A DNA stretch of 64,000 bases from assembly GCF_020171785.1 (NCBI RefSeq), contig NZ_JAIVAE010000001.1, positions 1 through 64,000 of the forward strand, written 5' to 3'. The position numbers and the translations under genes were made by a program. The notes beneath the pieces were generated by a model. The model worked only from the letters and a program-made list of their open reading frames with translations, did no database searches and had not been told where the DNA came from. Below, in pieces: positions 40,795-50,563 of this stretch (position 1 is the stretch's first letter; each line of letters begins with the position of its first letter). This DNA comes from Guptibacillus hwajinpoensis. GTDB taxonomy: Bacteria; Bacillota; Bacilli; Bacillales; Guptibacillaceae.

Positions 40795-42126
40795 TTGTCG
40801 CTTTTTAAACGGTATGTCGAAGAAGAGGCAGCGCAAGTGGAAGAACAGAGGGAAGCACCAATTGTTAAGTCGGTGGAGTACAAGCAGTTAGAAACAAAAC
40901 TACAAACATTTTTATTAGAAGAACTTAAAAAGTACCAGCTTCAAAAAGAAGAAGAGCTGATGAAAATTCGAGAGTGGGGTAAAGATTTTCTGGATAAGGA
41001 AGCAGAGCGGCTAACGTTTGAAGAAAAAAAACAGATGCTTGAATCGGTTGAGTATGAGCTGCTTGGATACGGTCCGATTACGCCTCTTCTTGAAGATGAT
41101 ACGGTTTCTGAAGTAATGGTAAACGGTGCGCAAGCTATCTATTACGAGCAGTACGGGAAATTGAAACGAAGTCCCCTTTCTTTTCAAGATGATGATCATT
41201 TAAGTCGCGTGATTGAACGCATTGTCGCACCACTTGGAAGAAGAATCGATGAAAGTTCCCCAATGGTGGACGCGCGTCTTCCGGATGGTTCGCGTGTGAA
41301 TGCGGTCATCCCTCCACTGTCATTGAAGGGGCCGTCGCTAACGATACGGAAATTCTCAAGCATACCTCTTCAAATGAATGACCTTGTTCACTACGGGACA
41401 GTAAGTGAAGACATGGCCGAGTTTCTAGAAATCTGTGTAAAAGCAAGATTAAATATTTTTATTAGTGGAGGGACGGGGTCGGGAAAAACGTCATCACTTA
41501 ATGTTCTTTCTTCGTTTATTCCTAATGATGAACGGATTGTTACGATTGAAGATGCGGCTGAATTAAATTTATCTCAGGAGCATATTGTATCGCTGGAATC
41601 ACGCCCACCTAATATCGAAGGAAAGGGTGAAATTACGATACGTGAACTCGTTCGTAACGCGCTTCGAATGCGCCCGGATCGTATTGTTGTGGGAGAGGTA
41701 CGTGGAGCTGAAGCGCTCGATATGCTTCAAGCCATGAATACCGGTCATGATGGAAGCCTTAGTACAGGACACGCGAATTCACCGAGAGACATGCTTTCTC
41801 GTCTGGAAACCATGGTCCTCATGGCGGGGTTTGACTTACCACTCCGAGCGATTCGAGAGCAAATCGCGAATGCGCTTGATTTGATTGTACAGCAGGCGAG
41901 AATGAAGGATGGATCAAGGAAAATCACGAGAATTACGGAAGTGCTTGGGATGGAAGAGAATATTATCGTCCTGCAAGACCTGTTTGTGTATAAAGAAACT
42001 GGGCGTGACGCTGAAGGAAGAGTAGTGGGGCATTTTGAAACAACGGGAGTACGGCCACACGTGTCAGAGCTCCTTGAACAAAATGGCTATACCATTCCAT
42101 CATCCTGGTTTAAAGAGGTGTGGTAA
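40795..42126 (+). CDS. cpaF: Tad secretion ATPase TadA/CpaF
   Basis: A 443-residue hexameric secretion ATPase that powers pilus assembly. Walker A is [16 protein letters not shown], Asp box [11 protein letters not shown], Walker [20 protein letters not shown] and His box [16 protein letters not shown]. Start is TTG 40795 after AAGGAGGAG. One base separates it from tadB. Confidence 0.95.
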   Translation: MSLFKRYVEEEAAQVEEQREAPIVKSVEYKQLETKLQTFLLEELKKYQLQKEEELMKIREWGKDFLDKEAERLTFEEKKQMLESVEYELLGYGPITPLLEDDTVSEVMVNGAQAIYYEQYGKLKRSPLSFQDDDHLSRVIERIVAPLGRRIDESSPMVDARLPDGSRVNAVIPPLSLKGPSLTIRKFSSIPLQMNDLVHYGTVSEDMAEFLEICVKARLNIFISGGTGSGKTSSLNVLSSFIPNDERIVTIEDAAELNLSQEHIVSLESRPPNIEGKGEITIRELVRNALRMRPDRIVVGEVRGAEALDMLQAMNTGHDGSLSTGHANSPRDMLSRLETMVLMAGFDLPLRAIREQIANALDLIVQQARMKDGSRKITRITEVLGMEENIIVLQDLFVYKETGRDAEGRVVGHFETTGVRPHVSELLEQNGYTIPSSWFKEVW

Positions 42127-42127
42127 C

Positions 42128-43087
42128 ATGAACGATCCACTCATGATCTTCTTGCTTTTTGTTAGCTTTACAGTATTTTTCTATTTCTCGTCCAAAAGAT
42201 TGATGCGAAAAAAACATACGAACAAACGAATTAAGGAGTTTATCCCGCATGCCCTCACCGTTTCGGAAGTAGAGGAAAAGCAGAAGAAGCAAACGTTCAA
42301 GCAAATGATTGGTTCGTTTGCGAAGGCTTTTGCTGGGATGCGGTTTAGTCAAAAAACGCAGGCTTATCTCGTTCAATCGGGAAGTTCATTCAAACCGGAG
42401 GAGTTTTTTGTGATTCGTCTCCTCAGTGCACTAACGTGTACGGGGGTGTTATATGGAATGGGCTTGCCCTGGTATGGTCTTTTACCGACGCTTCTAATCG
42501 GATTTATCATGCCGGTCATCTATATAAAAACGAAAGCTAAAAAGCGGATTAACCTTCTGTCTTATCAACTGGTGGAAGCGCTTGGAACGATGTCCAATTC
42601 GATGAGAGCCGGATTTAGTTTTGTGCAAACGATGCAGCTTATTGGCAAAGAAATGCCAGATCCGCTCGGCCCCGAATTTGATCGTGCAGTTCGCGAAATT
42701 GGGATGGGGGTTCCGATGGAAGATGTGTTTTCGAGTTTGCTAGAACGATTGCCGAATAAAGAGCTTGAAGTTGTCGTTCAGGCTATTCTCGCGCAGCGAA
42801 AGAGTGGGGGCAATCTCGCGCAGCTGATGGATACGATGGAAGATACGATCCGGGGAAGGATCCGGATTCTTGAAGAGCTTAAAACGCTAACCGCTCAAGG
42901 GAAGCTTTCTTCATGGATTATTACGGCTCTTCCAGTCGTAATGGGAATCTATCTTTATTTGGTCAGCCCAGACTATCTTGAGCCCATGCTGACAAACCCG
43001 CTAGGATTGTTCTTATTGGGCGCTAGCGTGATTTCACTTTTCATTGGTTGGTTTTTTATTCAACGAATTGTACGGATTGAGGTGTAG
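42128..43087 (+). CDS. tadB: TadB type II secretion F-domain protein
   Basis: A 319-residue inner-platform protein. N-terminal helix DPLMIFLLFVSFTVFFYF, T2SSF domain (VEALGTMSNSMRAGFSFVQTMQLIGKEMPDPLGPEF…) and two C-terminal helices. ATG 42128 follows AAAGAGGTG inside the end of cpaF; the frame is open upstream to 42035 but lies inside cpaF. Confidence 0.93.
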   Translation: MNDPLMIFLLFVSFTVFFYFSSKRLMRKKHTNKRIKEFIPHALTVSEVEEKQKKQTFKQMIGSFAKAFAGMRFSQKTQAYLVQSGSSFKPEEFFVIRLLSALTCTGVLYGMGLPWYGLLPTLLIGFIMPVIYIKTKAKKRINLLSYQLVEALGTMSNSMRAGFSFVQTMQLIGKEMPDPLGPEFDRAVREIGMGVPMEDVFSSLLERLPNKELEVVVQAILAQRKSGGNLAQLMDTMEDTIRGRIRILEELKTLTAQGKLSSWIITALPVVMGIYLYLVSPDYLEPMLTNPLGLFLLGASVISLFIGWFFIQRIVRIEV

Positions 43088-43090
43088 CAG

Positions 43091-44017
43091 ATGATTTCAG
43101 TCTTATTTATGATTTGTGCCTTCGTCTTTTTTATCTTCCTAAGCGCAGCGGTTCTTAAAACGGTTTTTCGAAAAGAACTTGCTCTTGAAATGAGGGTGGA
43201 ACATTATTTCGGACAGAATGAAAAGCTCGAGCGTAAAACAAAAAAAAGAGAAAGCGGGGGATCACACCCGCTGGTTCGCAAATATTGGGGGATAGGGATT
43301 GAGCAGGTGAACAAAACATTTGCAAGAAAGAATCAAAAGAGGTTGACGATTCTTCTCCATGAAGCTGGGTTTGGAACACGATCCGCAGTTGAATTCCGTT
43401 TGATTCAACTTCTTCTCAGCATTGGTGGAGGGTTTGTTACTTTCTTGCTGATTACACCTGTTACGGATGGCCAAGCATCGACAAGTTTTGTTTTAGCTCT
43501 CGGGATCGCTTTCTTATTTTATCGCTATCCTTTGTTTTATTTAGCTAAGAAAAAAACGCAGCGAGTGAAAGTTATCAATAAAGACATGTCGGATTTTTTT
43601 GATATGGTGAGTCTGCTTCTTGAAGCGGGTGTCGGTCTTGAAGGAGCGATCGCAAACGTATGTGCACGGAAACCTGGACCGCTTGCAGACGAGTTCAATC
43701 AAGCGTTGGATGAAATGAAGCGCGGAAAAGCGAGACGAGAAGCCTTTTACAGTTTGAAAAAACGAGTTCCGTCTGATCACTTTCAAAGTGTGATGATGTC
43801 GATTATTCAAGCTGATCATCTTGGAATTGGGATGTCAAAAGTGATTAAAAACATTACGACGCGCATCCGCGAGCAAAGACGTGAGCTCGCTCGTGAGCAA
43901 GCCATGAAAGCCCCTGTTAAAATGCTGATTCCGATGGTGGTCTTTGTTTTTCCTCCACTATTTGTCGTGATTATTGGACCGATGATGGTGAAGATCATTG
44001 TAGATGGACTAGGATAA
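43091..44017 (+). CDS. tadC: TadC type II secretion F-domain protein
   Basis: A 308-residue second platform protein. T2SSF domain MSDFFDMVSLLLEAGVGLEGAIANVCARKPGPLADEFNQALDEMKRGK and the conserved RREAFYSLKKRV. It pairs with TadB to anchor the TadA ATPase. Last gene of the Tad operon. Confidence 0.93.
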   Translation: MISVLFMICAFVFFIFLSAAVLKTVFRKELALEMRVEHYFGQNEKLERKTKKRESGGSHPLVRKYWGIGIEQVNKTFARKNQKRLTILLHEAGFGTRSAVEFRLIQLLLSIGGGFVTFLLITPVTDGQASTSFVLALGIAFLFYRYPLFYLAKKKTQRVKVINKDMSDFFDMVSLLLEAGVGLEGAIANVCARKPGPLADEFNQALDEMKRGKARREAFYSLKKRVPSDHFQSVMMSIIQADHLGIGMSKVIKNITTRIREQRRELAREQAMKAPVKMLIPMVVFVFPPLFVVIIGPMMVKIIVDGLG

Positions 44018-44049
44018 TAGCTTACGACAAGCTTCCTTTCATGATTAGG

Positions 44050-44080
44050 AAAGACACTTCTTCTGTAGGAGTGTCTTTTT
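44050..44080 (+). terminator. Terminator of the Tad operon
   Basis: AAAGACACT and AGTGTCTTTTT pair across an 11-nt loop. Confidence 0.85.
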
Positions 44081-44155
44081 GAATGGAAGAATAATGCTTC
44101 GAGTTTGGTTATGGAATGGTAAAATGGTGAAAAGACGTTTTAGGAGGGTACATTT

Positions 44156-45010
44156 ATGCAACAGATCAAACAAATTGGCGCTCGTCTTTACTACCAAACA
44201 CCAGTATCCGAAACAGACCGACCGATTCTAGGGATGATCGTTGGGGATGAAAAGTCGTTAATGATTGACGCAGGAAATTCAGAAAACCATGCACGTTATT
44301 TTCTAGAGGAACTTTCAGATCGGGGGCTTAAAAGACCTGATATAGTAGCACTTACCCACTGGCATTGGGATCATATATTTGGTTTATCCGCGCTCAGAGA
44401 TACGGTTTCGATTTCTTCTTTTCAAACTAAAGAAGAAATGGCTAAGCTTCTTCCCTTATCATGGTCTGATGCAGATCTTGCTCAGCGTGTAGAAGAAGGA
44501 ACGGAAATTGAATTTTGTGCAACCGCTATTAAGAAGGAATTTGCGAAGCAACGTGATATAACGATTACACTTCCGGATGTAACCTTTGAAGGAAAGCTAG
44601 AAATTGATTTAGGTGGCGTGACGTGTGTCCTTCAACATGTTGGCGGAAACCATGCGGCTGACTCGGTTGTCGTCTACATAAAAGAAGAGAAAATTCTATT
44701 TTTAGGCGATTGCTTTTATCCTGATATTTTTTCTAGCAAAACGAATTATACAGTAAAAACGACTACCCAGTTGCTTGATGTACTGGAAGGATTTGAGGCG
44801 GACTGGATGATTTTGTCGCATGGTGAAGCCATTTCGTGCGAAGCATTTGCGAGAGAAGTAAGGCTTCTACGCACGGTTTCCTCCCTTACTGGACCCTCAA
44901 ACGGAGATGAAGAACAGATGCAAATCGCTTACGAGAAAATCGTGGAAAGAGAGCCTAATGAAGAGGAACTTGAAGTGATTCAAGCGTTCGCAAACGGGTA
45001 TAATCACTAA
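44156..45010 (+). CDS. Metallo-beta-lactamase fold hydrolase
   Basis: A 284-residue MBL-fold enzyme. Zinc motif HWHWDH in VALTHWHWDHIFGL, later His in HVGGNHAADSVVVY (the GGNH block), Asp in LFLGDCFYPD and final His in MILSHGE. All metal ligands are present. Substrate unknown; not a true beta-lactamase from this sequence (no signal peptide). GGAGGGT precedes ATG 44156. Confidence 0.88.
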   Translation: MQQIKQIGARLYYQTPVSETDRPILGMIVGDEKSLMIDAGNSENHARYFLEELSDRGLKRPDIVALTHWHWDHIFGLSALRDTVSISSFQTKEEMAKLLPLSWSDADLAQRVEEGTEIEFCATAIKKEFAKQRDITITLPDVTFEGKLEIDLGGVTCVLQHVGGNHAADSVVVYIKEEKILFLGDCFYPDIFSSKTNYTVKTTTQLLDVLEGFEADWMILSHGEAISCEAFAREVRLLRTVSSLTGPSNGDEEQMQIAYEKIVEREPNEEELEVIQAFANGYNH

Positions 45011-45049
45011 AGATTTAAAAGATATATTGTAGAGAATGGAGGGAGAGCT

Positions 45050-45862
45050 ATGGCGATCGTTCATGTTGAGAACGCCTATTATCAGCGGCAGAACCAAATG
45101 ATTTTATCTGATATTTCTTTTACCATTGAACAAGGACAGCACCAGGCGATCATCGGATTAAATGGCTCAGGAAAAACGACGCTGCTTCAGTTAATTTACG
45201 GAGGAGTTTGGCCATTGCTTCGCTATTCCCCAGTGATCGAAGTGTTTGGTCAGCGGCTTGGACAAACCGATTTAAATGAACTAAGAAGAGCAATTGGATG
45301 GGTAAGTAGCGCTTTTACAGAACGAATTTCACCCATGCAAGAGGTCACAGAAGTTGTGATTAGTGGGAAATTTGCTTCCGCAGGTCTTTATGAGCATGTG
45401 ACAGAAGAGGATAAAGTGCAGGCAGAGGAGCTTATGAAGGAGTGGGGATTGCAACATTTGCATCATAAGCCTTTTCAAATCTGCTCGCAAGGAGAAAAGC
45501 AAAAAATCCTGATTGCGCGAGCCTTAATGGCTTCCCCAAAGCTTCTCATTCTCGACGAACCATGTACGGGTCTTGATTTGTATTCACGTGAAAAGCTCTT
45601 AGCTCAGGTGGAGCGACTGGCAAAACAAGTAAATAGTCCAACCATGATCTACATCACGCATCATATTGAAGAAATTGCTCCTTCCTTCACTCATGCGATG
45701 TTAATGGAAAATGGAAGAATTGCGGTGAAAGGAAAGAAAGAGGACGTCATCACCTCTGAAAATCTAAGTAAAAGCATGGATTTGCCGCTTAGCGTGACGT
45801 GGAACAAAGGCCGGGCCTGGATTCAAGTTGTATCAAATGAGAAGGAGTCAACAGTTAGATAA
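45050..45862 (+). CDS. ABC-type ATPase (YlmA/ModF-like), no permease
   Basis: A 270-residue ATPase. Walker A IGLNGSGKTTLLQL, signature ICSQGEKQKILIARAL (altered LSGGQ), Walker B PKLLILDEPCTGLDL and H-loop YITHHIEE. The overall pattern resembles B. subtilis YlmA. No permease gene lies next to it; the two small membrane proteins that follow are too short for a normal one. Probable soluble or regulatory ABC protein. Confidence 0.88.
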   Translation: MAIVHVENAYYQRQNQMILSDISFTIEQGQHQAIIGLNGSGKTTLLQLIYGGVWPLLRYSPVIEVFGQRLGQTDLNELRRAIGWVSSAFTERISPMQEVTEVVISGKFASAGLYEHVTEEDKVQAEELMKEWGLQHLHHKPFQICSQGEKQKILIARALMASPKLLILDEPCTGLDLYSREKLLAQVERLAKQVNSPTMIYITHHIEEIAPSFTHAMLMENGRIAVKGKKEDVITSENLSKSMDLPLSVTWNKGRAWIQVVSNEKESTVR

Positions 45863-45884
45863 ACGTTATCAATAAGGAGGTCAG

Positions 45885-46142
45885 ATGAAACAATTCAATA
45901 AACTAATGTACGGCTGGTTTTATATTATCAGTCCTCTTATATGTGTGATCGGAAGTCTTCTGTGGAAGCACTATTTGTCTAACCTATCCTTTGGCGAAAG
46001 TGTAACGGATACCCTTTCTATTCTTGGAATCTATTATTTTTTCATGAGCCTTCTCTGGTTTTTCAACATGAATAAGGTGGAACGTGTTTCTCGGGAGATG
46101 GCACATACGCCTAACCAGCAACATAAGGATGGAATGAAATGA
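45885..46142 (+). CDS. Small two-TM protein, hypothetical
   Basis: An 85-residue protein with two helices (WFYIISPLICVIGSLLW and LGIYYFFMSLLWFF) and a polar, basic/amide-rich C-terminus. AAGGAGGT supports ATG 45885. Overlaps the next gene (ATGA), so the pair is coupled. No family recognised. Confidence 0.7.
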   Translation: MKQFNKLMYGWFYIISPLICVIGSLLWKHYLSNLSFGESVTDTLSILGIYYFFMSLLWFFNMNKVERVSREMAHTPNQQHKDGMK

Positions 46143-46504
46143 AAGATTTCAACTCACTTACCTATAAAGAACTAACGATCCGATATGCGGTGCTGACGAT
46201 TTTGCTGTCGCTTACAATCTTTGTAGTACCGTACTATTTACCGATATGGACTTATCTTGTTTGTATGGTTATTGCCATCTCTAGCGTTGGGAGAACCCTT
46301 GTGAAATGGCTGCGTGGTGAGGTGAGAAAAACGTCTCTTAAGGGAGATGTCATACGAAGCTGTACAGTTTCTTTTATGGCTATTCTCTTATTAGTAACCC
46401 CGCTTCCTTACTCGATTGTAGTAAAACTGGGGATTACTCTCTTTCTATTGATTGTGAATATGTTTGAAATTATGAATCTAAAAAATAAGCATCTACGTTC
46501 ATGA
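46139..46504 (+). CDS. Membrane protein, hypothetical
   Basis: A 121-residue protein with four hydrophobic helices (YAVLTILLSLTIFVVPYYL; WTYLVCMVIAISSV; VSFMAILLLVTPLPY; LGITLFLLIVNMFEIM) and a basic loop between the second and third. Likely partner of the preceding small protein. No family recognised. Confidence 0.68.
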   Translation: MKDFNSLTYKELTIRYAVLTILLSLTIFVVPYYLPIWTYLVCMVIAISSVGRTLVKWLRGEVRKTSLKGDVIRSCTVSFMAILLLVTPLPYSIVVKLGITLFLLIVNMFEIMNLKNKHLRS

Positions 46505-46598
46505 AAATCGACCTAAATCATTTGACTCATTTTTTCAACTATCGCTTGCTCTCATCATGTTTCATTTAATTGAATGGTGATAATTTTCTAATAATACA

Positions 46599-46627
46599 TT
46601 GACATTTTGTTAAACAAAAGATATTAT
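46599..46627 (+). promoter_or_regulatory. Promoter of the SAM-riboswitch transcript
   Basis: TTGACA (46599-46604), 17 bases, TATTAT (46622-46627): near-consensus sigma-A. The spacer holds TTTTGTTAAACAAAA, an odd-length inverted repeat that may bind a second regulator. 46505-46598 holds nothing else. Confidence 0.75.
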
Positions 46628-46667
46628 TTGAAACAATCATTGTTATCAAAACTTTATAGCAACATTT

Positions 46668-46835
46668 CTTATCAAGAGAGGTGGAGGGACTGGCCCTTTG
46701 AAGCCTCGGCAACCGATGAGTTGAATGATCAACTCATACTGTGCCAAATCCAGCAGGTACATCCTGAAAGATAAGAAGATTGGCATCGTTCTCACAAACC
46801 TTTCTTCTTATGCTTAAAGAAGAGAGGTTTTTTTA
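46668..46835 (+). promoter_or_regulatory. SAM-I (S-box) riboswitch with terminator
   Basis: CTTATC (46668) and GATAAG (to 46775) close P1. Between them lie AGAGAGGTGGAGGGACTGGC, GAAGCCTCGGCAACC and the P4-type GTGCCAAATCCAGCAGG, the conserved S-box core. Downstream AACCTTTCTTCTT and AAGAAGAGAGGTT form the terminator before a T-run at ~46829. High S-adenosylmethionine should stop transcription of cysJI. Confidence 0.96.
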
Positions 46836-46936
46836 TGTGTATCTTAGAAGAGAGGAGCATACTTCGTATTCATACGGTTTTAAATCCGGGTAAACAACTT
46901 GTATTACATTGAATTAACTATGCGAGGTGGATTGTA

Positions 46937-48751
46937 TTGCATTTACAGGTTATGAATAGTCCTTTTGATCAAGAACAAACGGAACTTTTAAATCGTTTAT
47001 TACCAACGTTAAATGAAACGCAGAAAATTTGGCTAAGTGGATATCTTTCTGTTCCGGGAGTGGCAGAAACAGCGGCAACTACTGAAGCTTCCTCAGCAGA
47101 AGAAGCGTTCTCAAAGAATGAACCAAAAACGCGTGAGATTACGATTCTTTATGGCTCTCATACGGGAAATGGTCAGTCGCTAGCAGAATCTTTTTTTGAG
47201 CGGCTTGATCACGAAAAGTATAACGTTACACTCTCATCCCTCGATGATTTTAAACCAAAGTCACTTAAGAAAGTAGAAGACTTGTTGTTGATTACAAGCA
47301 CGCATGGAGATGGCGATCCTCCTGATAATGCGCTAAGCTTCTACGATTTTATCCAAAGTAAGCGCGCTCCTAAATTAGAAGAAATTAGGTTTTCTGTTCT
47401 TTCACTTGGAGATAGCTCGTATGAATTTTTCTGTCAAACGGGGAAAGATTTTGACAGACGTCTGGAAGAGTTAGGAGCTACTAGAATTTATCCTCGTGTC
47501 GATTGTGATTTGGATTTTGAAGAACCTGCGGAAGAATGGTTTGAAGGTGTCATGAGTGTGCTGTCTGATGCCCCGTCCAAGAGTAGTGAAGCCTCGCCTT
47601 CTAAGGAAGCGAGTGATACGAATCTTTCGTACTCAAGAACGAATCCGTTTAAAGCAGAGATCTTAGAGAATATCAATTTAAACGGACGTGGATCGAATAA
47701 AGAAACGCGTCATCTTGAGCTTGATCTTGAAGGATCCAATCTTGTATACGAACCAGGCGACAGTTTAGGGATTTATCCTGAAAATGATACCGCACTTGTG
47801 CTTCAACTAATGGAAGAAATGAATTGGAACCGAGACAGCCAGTTGGTGATAAACAAGCAGGGAGACGTGCAGTCTCTTCAGGAAGCTTTGACGAAAACAT
47901 ATGAGATTACAAGTCTAACAAAGCCATTACTTAAGAAGATTGCGGATCTTACGGAAAGCGCAGAGCTACTTCGCATGGTGGATGCTGAGGGAGAAGAGCT
48001 AAAGACGTACATTTATGGAAGAGATCTCATTGATCTTGTGAAAGACTACGGGCCTTGGGAAATTGCTGCAGAGGAATTTGTGAAGGTACTTCGTAAAATA
48101 CCCGTTCGTCTTTACTCCATTGCAAGCAGTCCGAAAGCAAGTGATGGGGAAGTTCATCTTACCATTGGTGCGCTGCGATATGACGCACACGGTCGAGCTC
48201 GCACTGGGGTTTGTTCCGGCCAGTGCGCTGAACGGTCACAGCCAGGTGATCAACTTCCGGTCTTTGTACAGCGAAACGAGAATTTTAGACTGCCAAACAA
48301 TCCCGATACACCTGTCATCATGATCGGAGCAGGTACGGGAGTGGCGCCGTATCGTGCTTTTTTACAAGAGAGAGAAGAAATTGGCGCAGGTGGCGATACA
48401 TGGTTGTTCTTTGGTGAGCAGCACTTTGTTACCGATTTTCTATACCAGGTCGAGTGGCAAAAATGGTTAAAAGAGGGTGTGCTGACTCGCATGGATGTCG
48501 CTTTTTCACGCGATACAGAAGAGAAAGTGTATGTTCAGCACCGCATGCGTGAGCGAAGTAAAGAACTATACGAGTGGCTTCAGAAGGGAGCACACATTTA
48601 TGTATGTGGCGATGAGAAATATATGGCAAAAGATGTTCACATTGCACTCGTCAACATTCTTGAGGAGCAGGGCGGTTTGAGTGAGTCAGAAGCAGAGGCT
48701 TATTTATCGGACTTACGGAACGCGAAGCGCTATCAGCGTGATGTGTACTAA
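46937..48751 (+). CDS. cysJ: Assimilatory sulfite reductase flavoprotein, alpha subunit
   Basis: A 604-residue NADPH-dependent flavoprotein that passes electrons to CysI. Flavodoxin domain with FMN site LYGSHTGNGQSLAESF and STHGDGDPPDNA, FAD domain RLYSIASSP and TIGALRYDAHGRARTGVCSG, and NADPH part MIGAGTGVAPYRAFLQER and C-terminal YVCGDEKYMAKDV. The end DLRNAKRYQRDVY is canonical. Start is TTG 46937 after GAGGTGG. Regulated by the S-box upstream. Confidence 0.96.
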   Translation: MHLQVMNSPFDQEQTELLNRLLPTLNETQKIWLSGYLSVPGVAETAATTEASSAEEAFSKNEPKTREITILYGSHTGNGQSLAESFFERLDHEKYNVTLSSLDDFKPKSLKKVEDLLLITSTHGDGDPPDNALSFYDFIQSKRAPKLEEIRFSVLSLGDSSYEFFCQTGKDFDRRLEELGATRIYPRVDCDLDFEEPAEEWFEGVMSVLSDAPSKSSEASPSKEASDTNLSYSRTNPFKAEILENINLNGRGSNKETRHLELDLEGSNLVYEPGDSLGIYPENDTALVLQLMEEMNWNRDSQLVINKQGDVQSLQEALTKTYEITSLTKPLLKKIADLTESAELLRMVDAEGEELKTYIYGRDLIDLVKDYGPWEIAAEEFVKVLRKIPVRLYSIASSPKASDGEVHLTIGALRYDAHGRARTGVCSGQCAERSQPGDQLPVFVQRNENFRLPNNPDTPVIMIGAGTGVAPYRAFLQEREEIGAGGDTWLFFGEQHFVTDFLYQVEWQKWLKEGVLTRMDVAFSRDTEEKVYVQHRMRERSKELYEWLQKGAHIYVCGDEKYMAKDVHIALVNILEEQGGLSESEAEAYLSDLRNAKRYQRDVY

Positions 48752-48772
48752 GCGGAATGGAAGGAGTTTGAC

Positions 48773-50482
48773 ATGAATAAAAAGACGGCAACCCAAGATG
48801 GAAAACCGAGTGAAATGGAGAAAATTAAAGACGAAAGCCACTATTTACGTGGATCTCTTGTCGAAAGCTTTGCGGATCCGATTACCGCATCAATTCCGGA
48901 TGCAGATACAAAGCTATTAAAGTTCCATGGTAGCTATATGCAGGACGATCGCGATATCCGCCAGGAGCGAAAGCAGCAGAAGCTTGAACCAGCTTATCAG
49001 TTTATGGTTCGCGTCCGATTGCCAGGTGGCGTAGCGACTCCAGAGCAGTGGCTTGTGATGGATGATCTTGCGAATGAATATGGAAACGGAACGCTCAAAT
49101 TAACGACGCGTCAAACATTTCAAATGCACGGCATTTTAAAATGGAATATGAAGAAGAGCATTCAGGCAATGGATTCTGTTCTGATGGATTCTCTTGCGGC
49201 CTGTGGGGACGTGAATCGGAACGTGATGTGTAACGCCAATCCGTATCAATCTGATATCCATGCAGAAGTGCACGGATGGGCACGAAAACTAAGTGACGAT
49301 CTGTTGCCGAGAACAAGAGCGTATCATGAAATTTGGTTAGATGAAGAGAAGGTGCTTGATCGAAAAGAAGAAGAGATTGAGCCGATGTATGGTCCTCATT
49401 ACTTACCGAGAAAATTTAAGATTGGCGTTGCGGTTCCGCCATCAAACGACGTGGACATTTTCTCCCAGGATCTCGGCTTTATTGCGATTCTTGAAGATGG
49501 CAAGCTTCAAGGGTTCAATGTTGCGGTAGGAGGTGGAATGGGCATGACGCATGGCGATACAAGTACGTATCCGCAGCTGTCGCGCATCATTGGCTTTTGT
49601 GCACCTGAAAACATTGTTGATGTAGCAGAGAAGATTATTACGATTCAGCGTGATTATGGCAATCGATCAGAACGAAAAAATGCGCGTTTTAAATATACCA
49701 TTGATCGAAGAGGACTTGATTGGGTTCGGAACGAATTGCATAGTAGACTCGGGTTTGAACTAGAAGAAGCTCGATCTTATCATTTTGATCATAATGGTGA
49801 CCGCTATGGCTGGGTCAAAGGCGATGGCAAATGGCACTTAACGCTCTTTATCCAAAATGGCCGCATTGTTGATCTAGAAGATTATCAAATTATGACCGGA
49901 CTACGAGAAATAGCGAAAATTCACGAAGGTGATTTCAGGCTAACACCGAACCAAAATCTCATCATTGCGAACGTAGCAGAAGAAAAGAAAACGGAAATCG
50001 ATGAGCTTGTCGCCGCATACGGTCTGACAGACGGGAAACAAAATTCTGCACTGCGCCGTAATTCCATGGCCTGCGTTGCCTTCCCAACATGCGGTTTAGC
50101 GATGGCTGAAGCTGAGCGGTATTTGCCTTCTCTTATTGATAAAATCGAGGAGATTGTGGATGAAGCGGGTCTAAGAGAAGAAGAGATTGTGATTCGTATG
50201 TCAGGCTGTCCGAATAGCTGTTCACGTCCAACCTTAGGCGAGATTGCTTTTATTGGAAAGGCACCTGGCAAGTACAACATGTACATGGGAGCCGGATTTG
50301 TTGGCGACCGATTAAGCAAGCTCTATAAAGAAAACATCGGTGAGGAAGAGATCCTTGCTTCTCTTAAACCGATCCTCTTTAATTATGCAAAAGAAAAAGA
50401 AGAGAATGAGCATTTCGGTGATTATGTGATCCGAGCGGGATATGTTGAAGAAGTGCGATCAGGACTTGATTTTCATAGTTAA
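48773..50482 (+). CDS. cysI: Assimilatory sulfite reductase haemoprotein, beta subunit
   Basis: A 569-residue sirohaem/4Fe-4S enzyme reducing sulfite to sulfide. Cluster cysteines are in [18 protein letters not shown] and [13 protein letters not shown]. Sirohaem-binding basic residues lie in [14 protein letters not shown] and in the [10 protein letters not shown] repeat. AAGGAG precedes ATG 48773, 22 bases after cysJ. Co-transcribed with cysJ and closed by a terminator. Confidence 0.96.
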   Translation: MNKKTATQDGKPSEMEKIKDESHYLRGSLVESFADPITASIPDADTKLLKFHGSYMQDDRDIRQERKQQKLEPAYQFMVRVRLPGGVATPEQWLVMDDLANEYGNGTLKLTTRQTFQMHGILKWNMKKSIQAMDSVLMDSLAACGDVNRNVMCNANPYQSDIHAEVHGWARKLSDDLLPRTRAYHEIWLDEEKVLDRKEEEIEPMYGPHYLPRKFKIGVAVPPSNDVDIFSQDLGFIAILEDGKLQGFNVAVGGGMGMTHGDTSTYPQLSRIIGFCAPENIVDVAEKIITIQRDYGNRSERKNARFKYTIDRRGLDWVRNELHSRLGFELEEARSYHFDHNGDRYGWVKGDGKWHLTLFIQNGRIVDLEDYQIMTGLREIAKIHEGDFRLTPNQNLIIANVAEEKKTEIDELVAAYGLTDGKQNSALRRNSMACVAFPTCGLAMAEAERYLPSLIDKIEEIVDEAGLREEEIVIRMSGCPNSCSRPTLGEIAFIGKAPGKYNMYMGAGFVGDRLSKLYKENIGEEEILASLKPILFNYAKEKEENEHFGDYVIRAGYVEEVRSGLDFHS

Positions 50483-50496
50483 TGCTTTGACAGGAA

Positions 50497-50543
50497 GAAA
50501 CCCAAAGATCACGCGTGTGAACTTTGGGTTTCACTGTTTTTTA
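50497..50543 (+). terminator. Terminator of cysJI
   Basis: GAAACCCAAAG (50497-50507) and CTTTGGGTTTC (50522-50532) are exact arms, followed by ACTGTTTTTT. Confidence 0.9.
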
Positions 50544-50563
50544 TAAAAAACGGAGGTGTAAGG

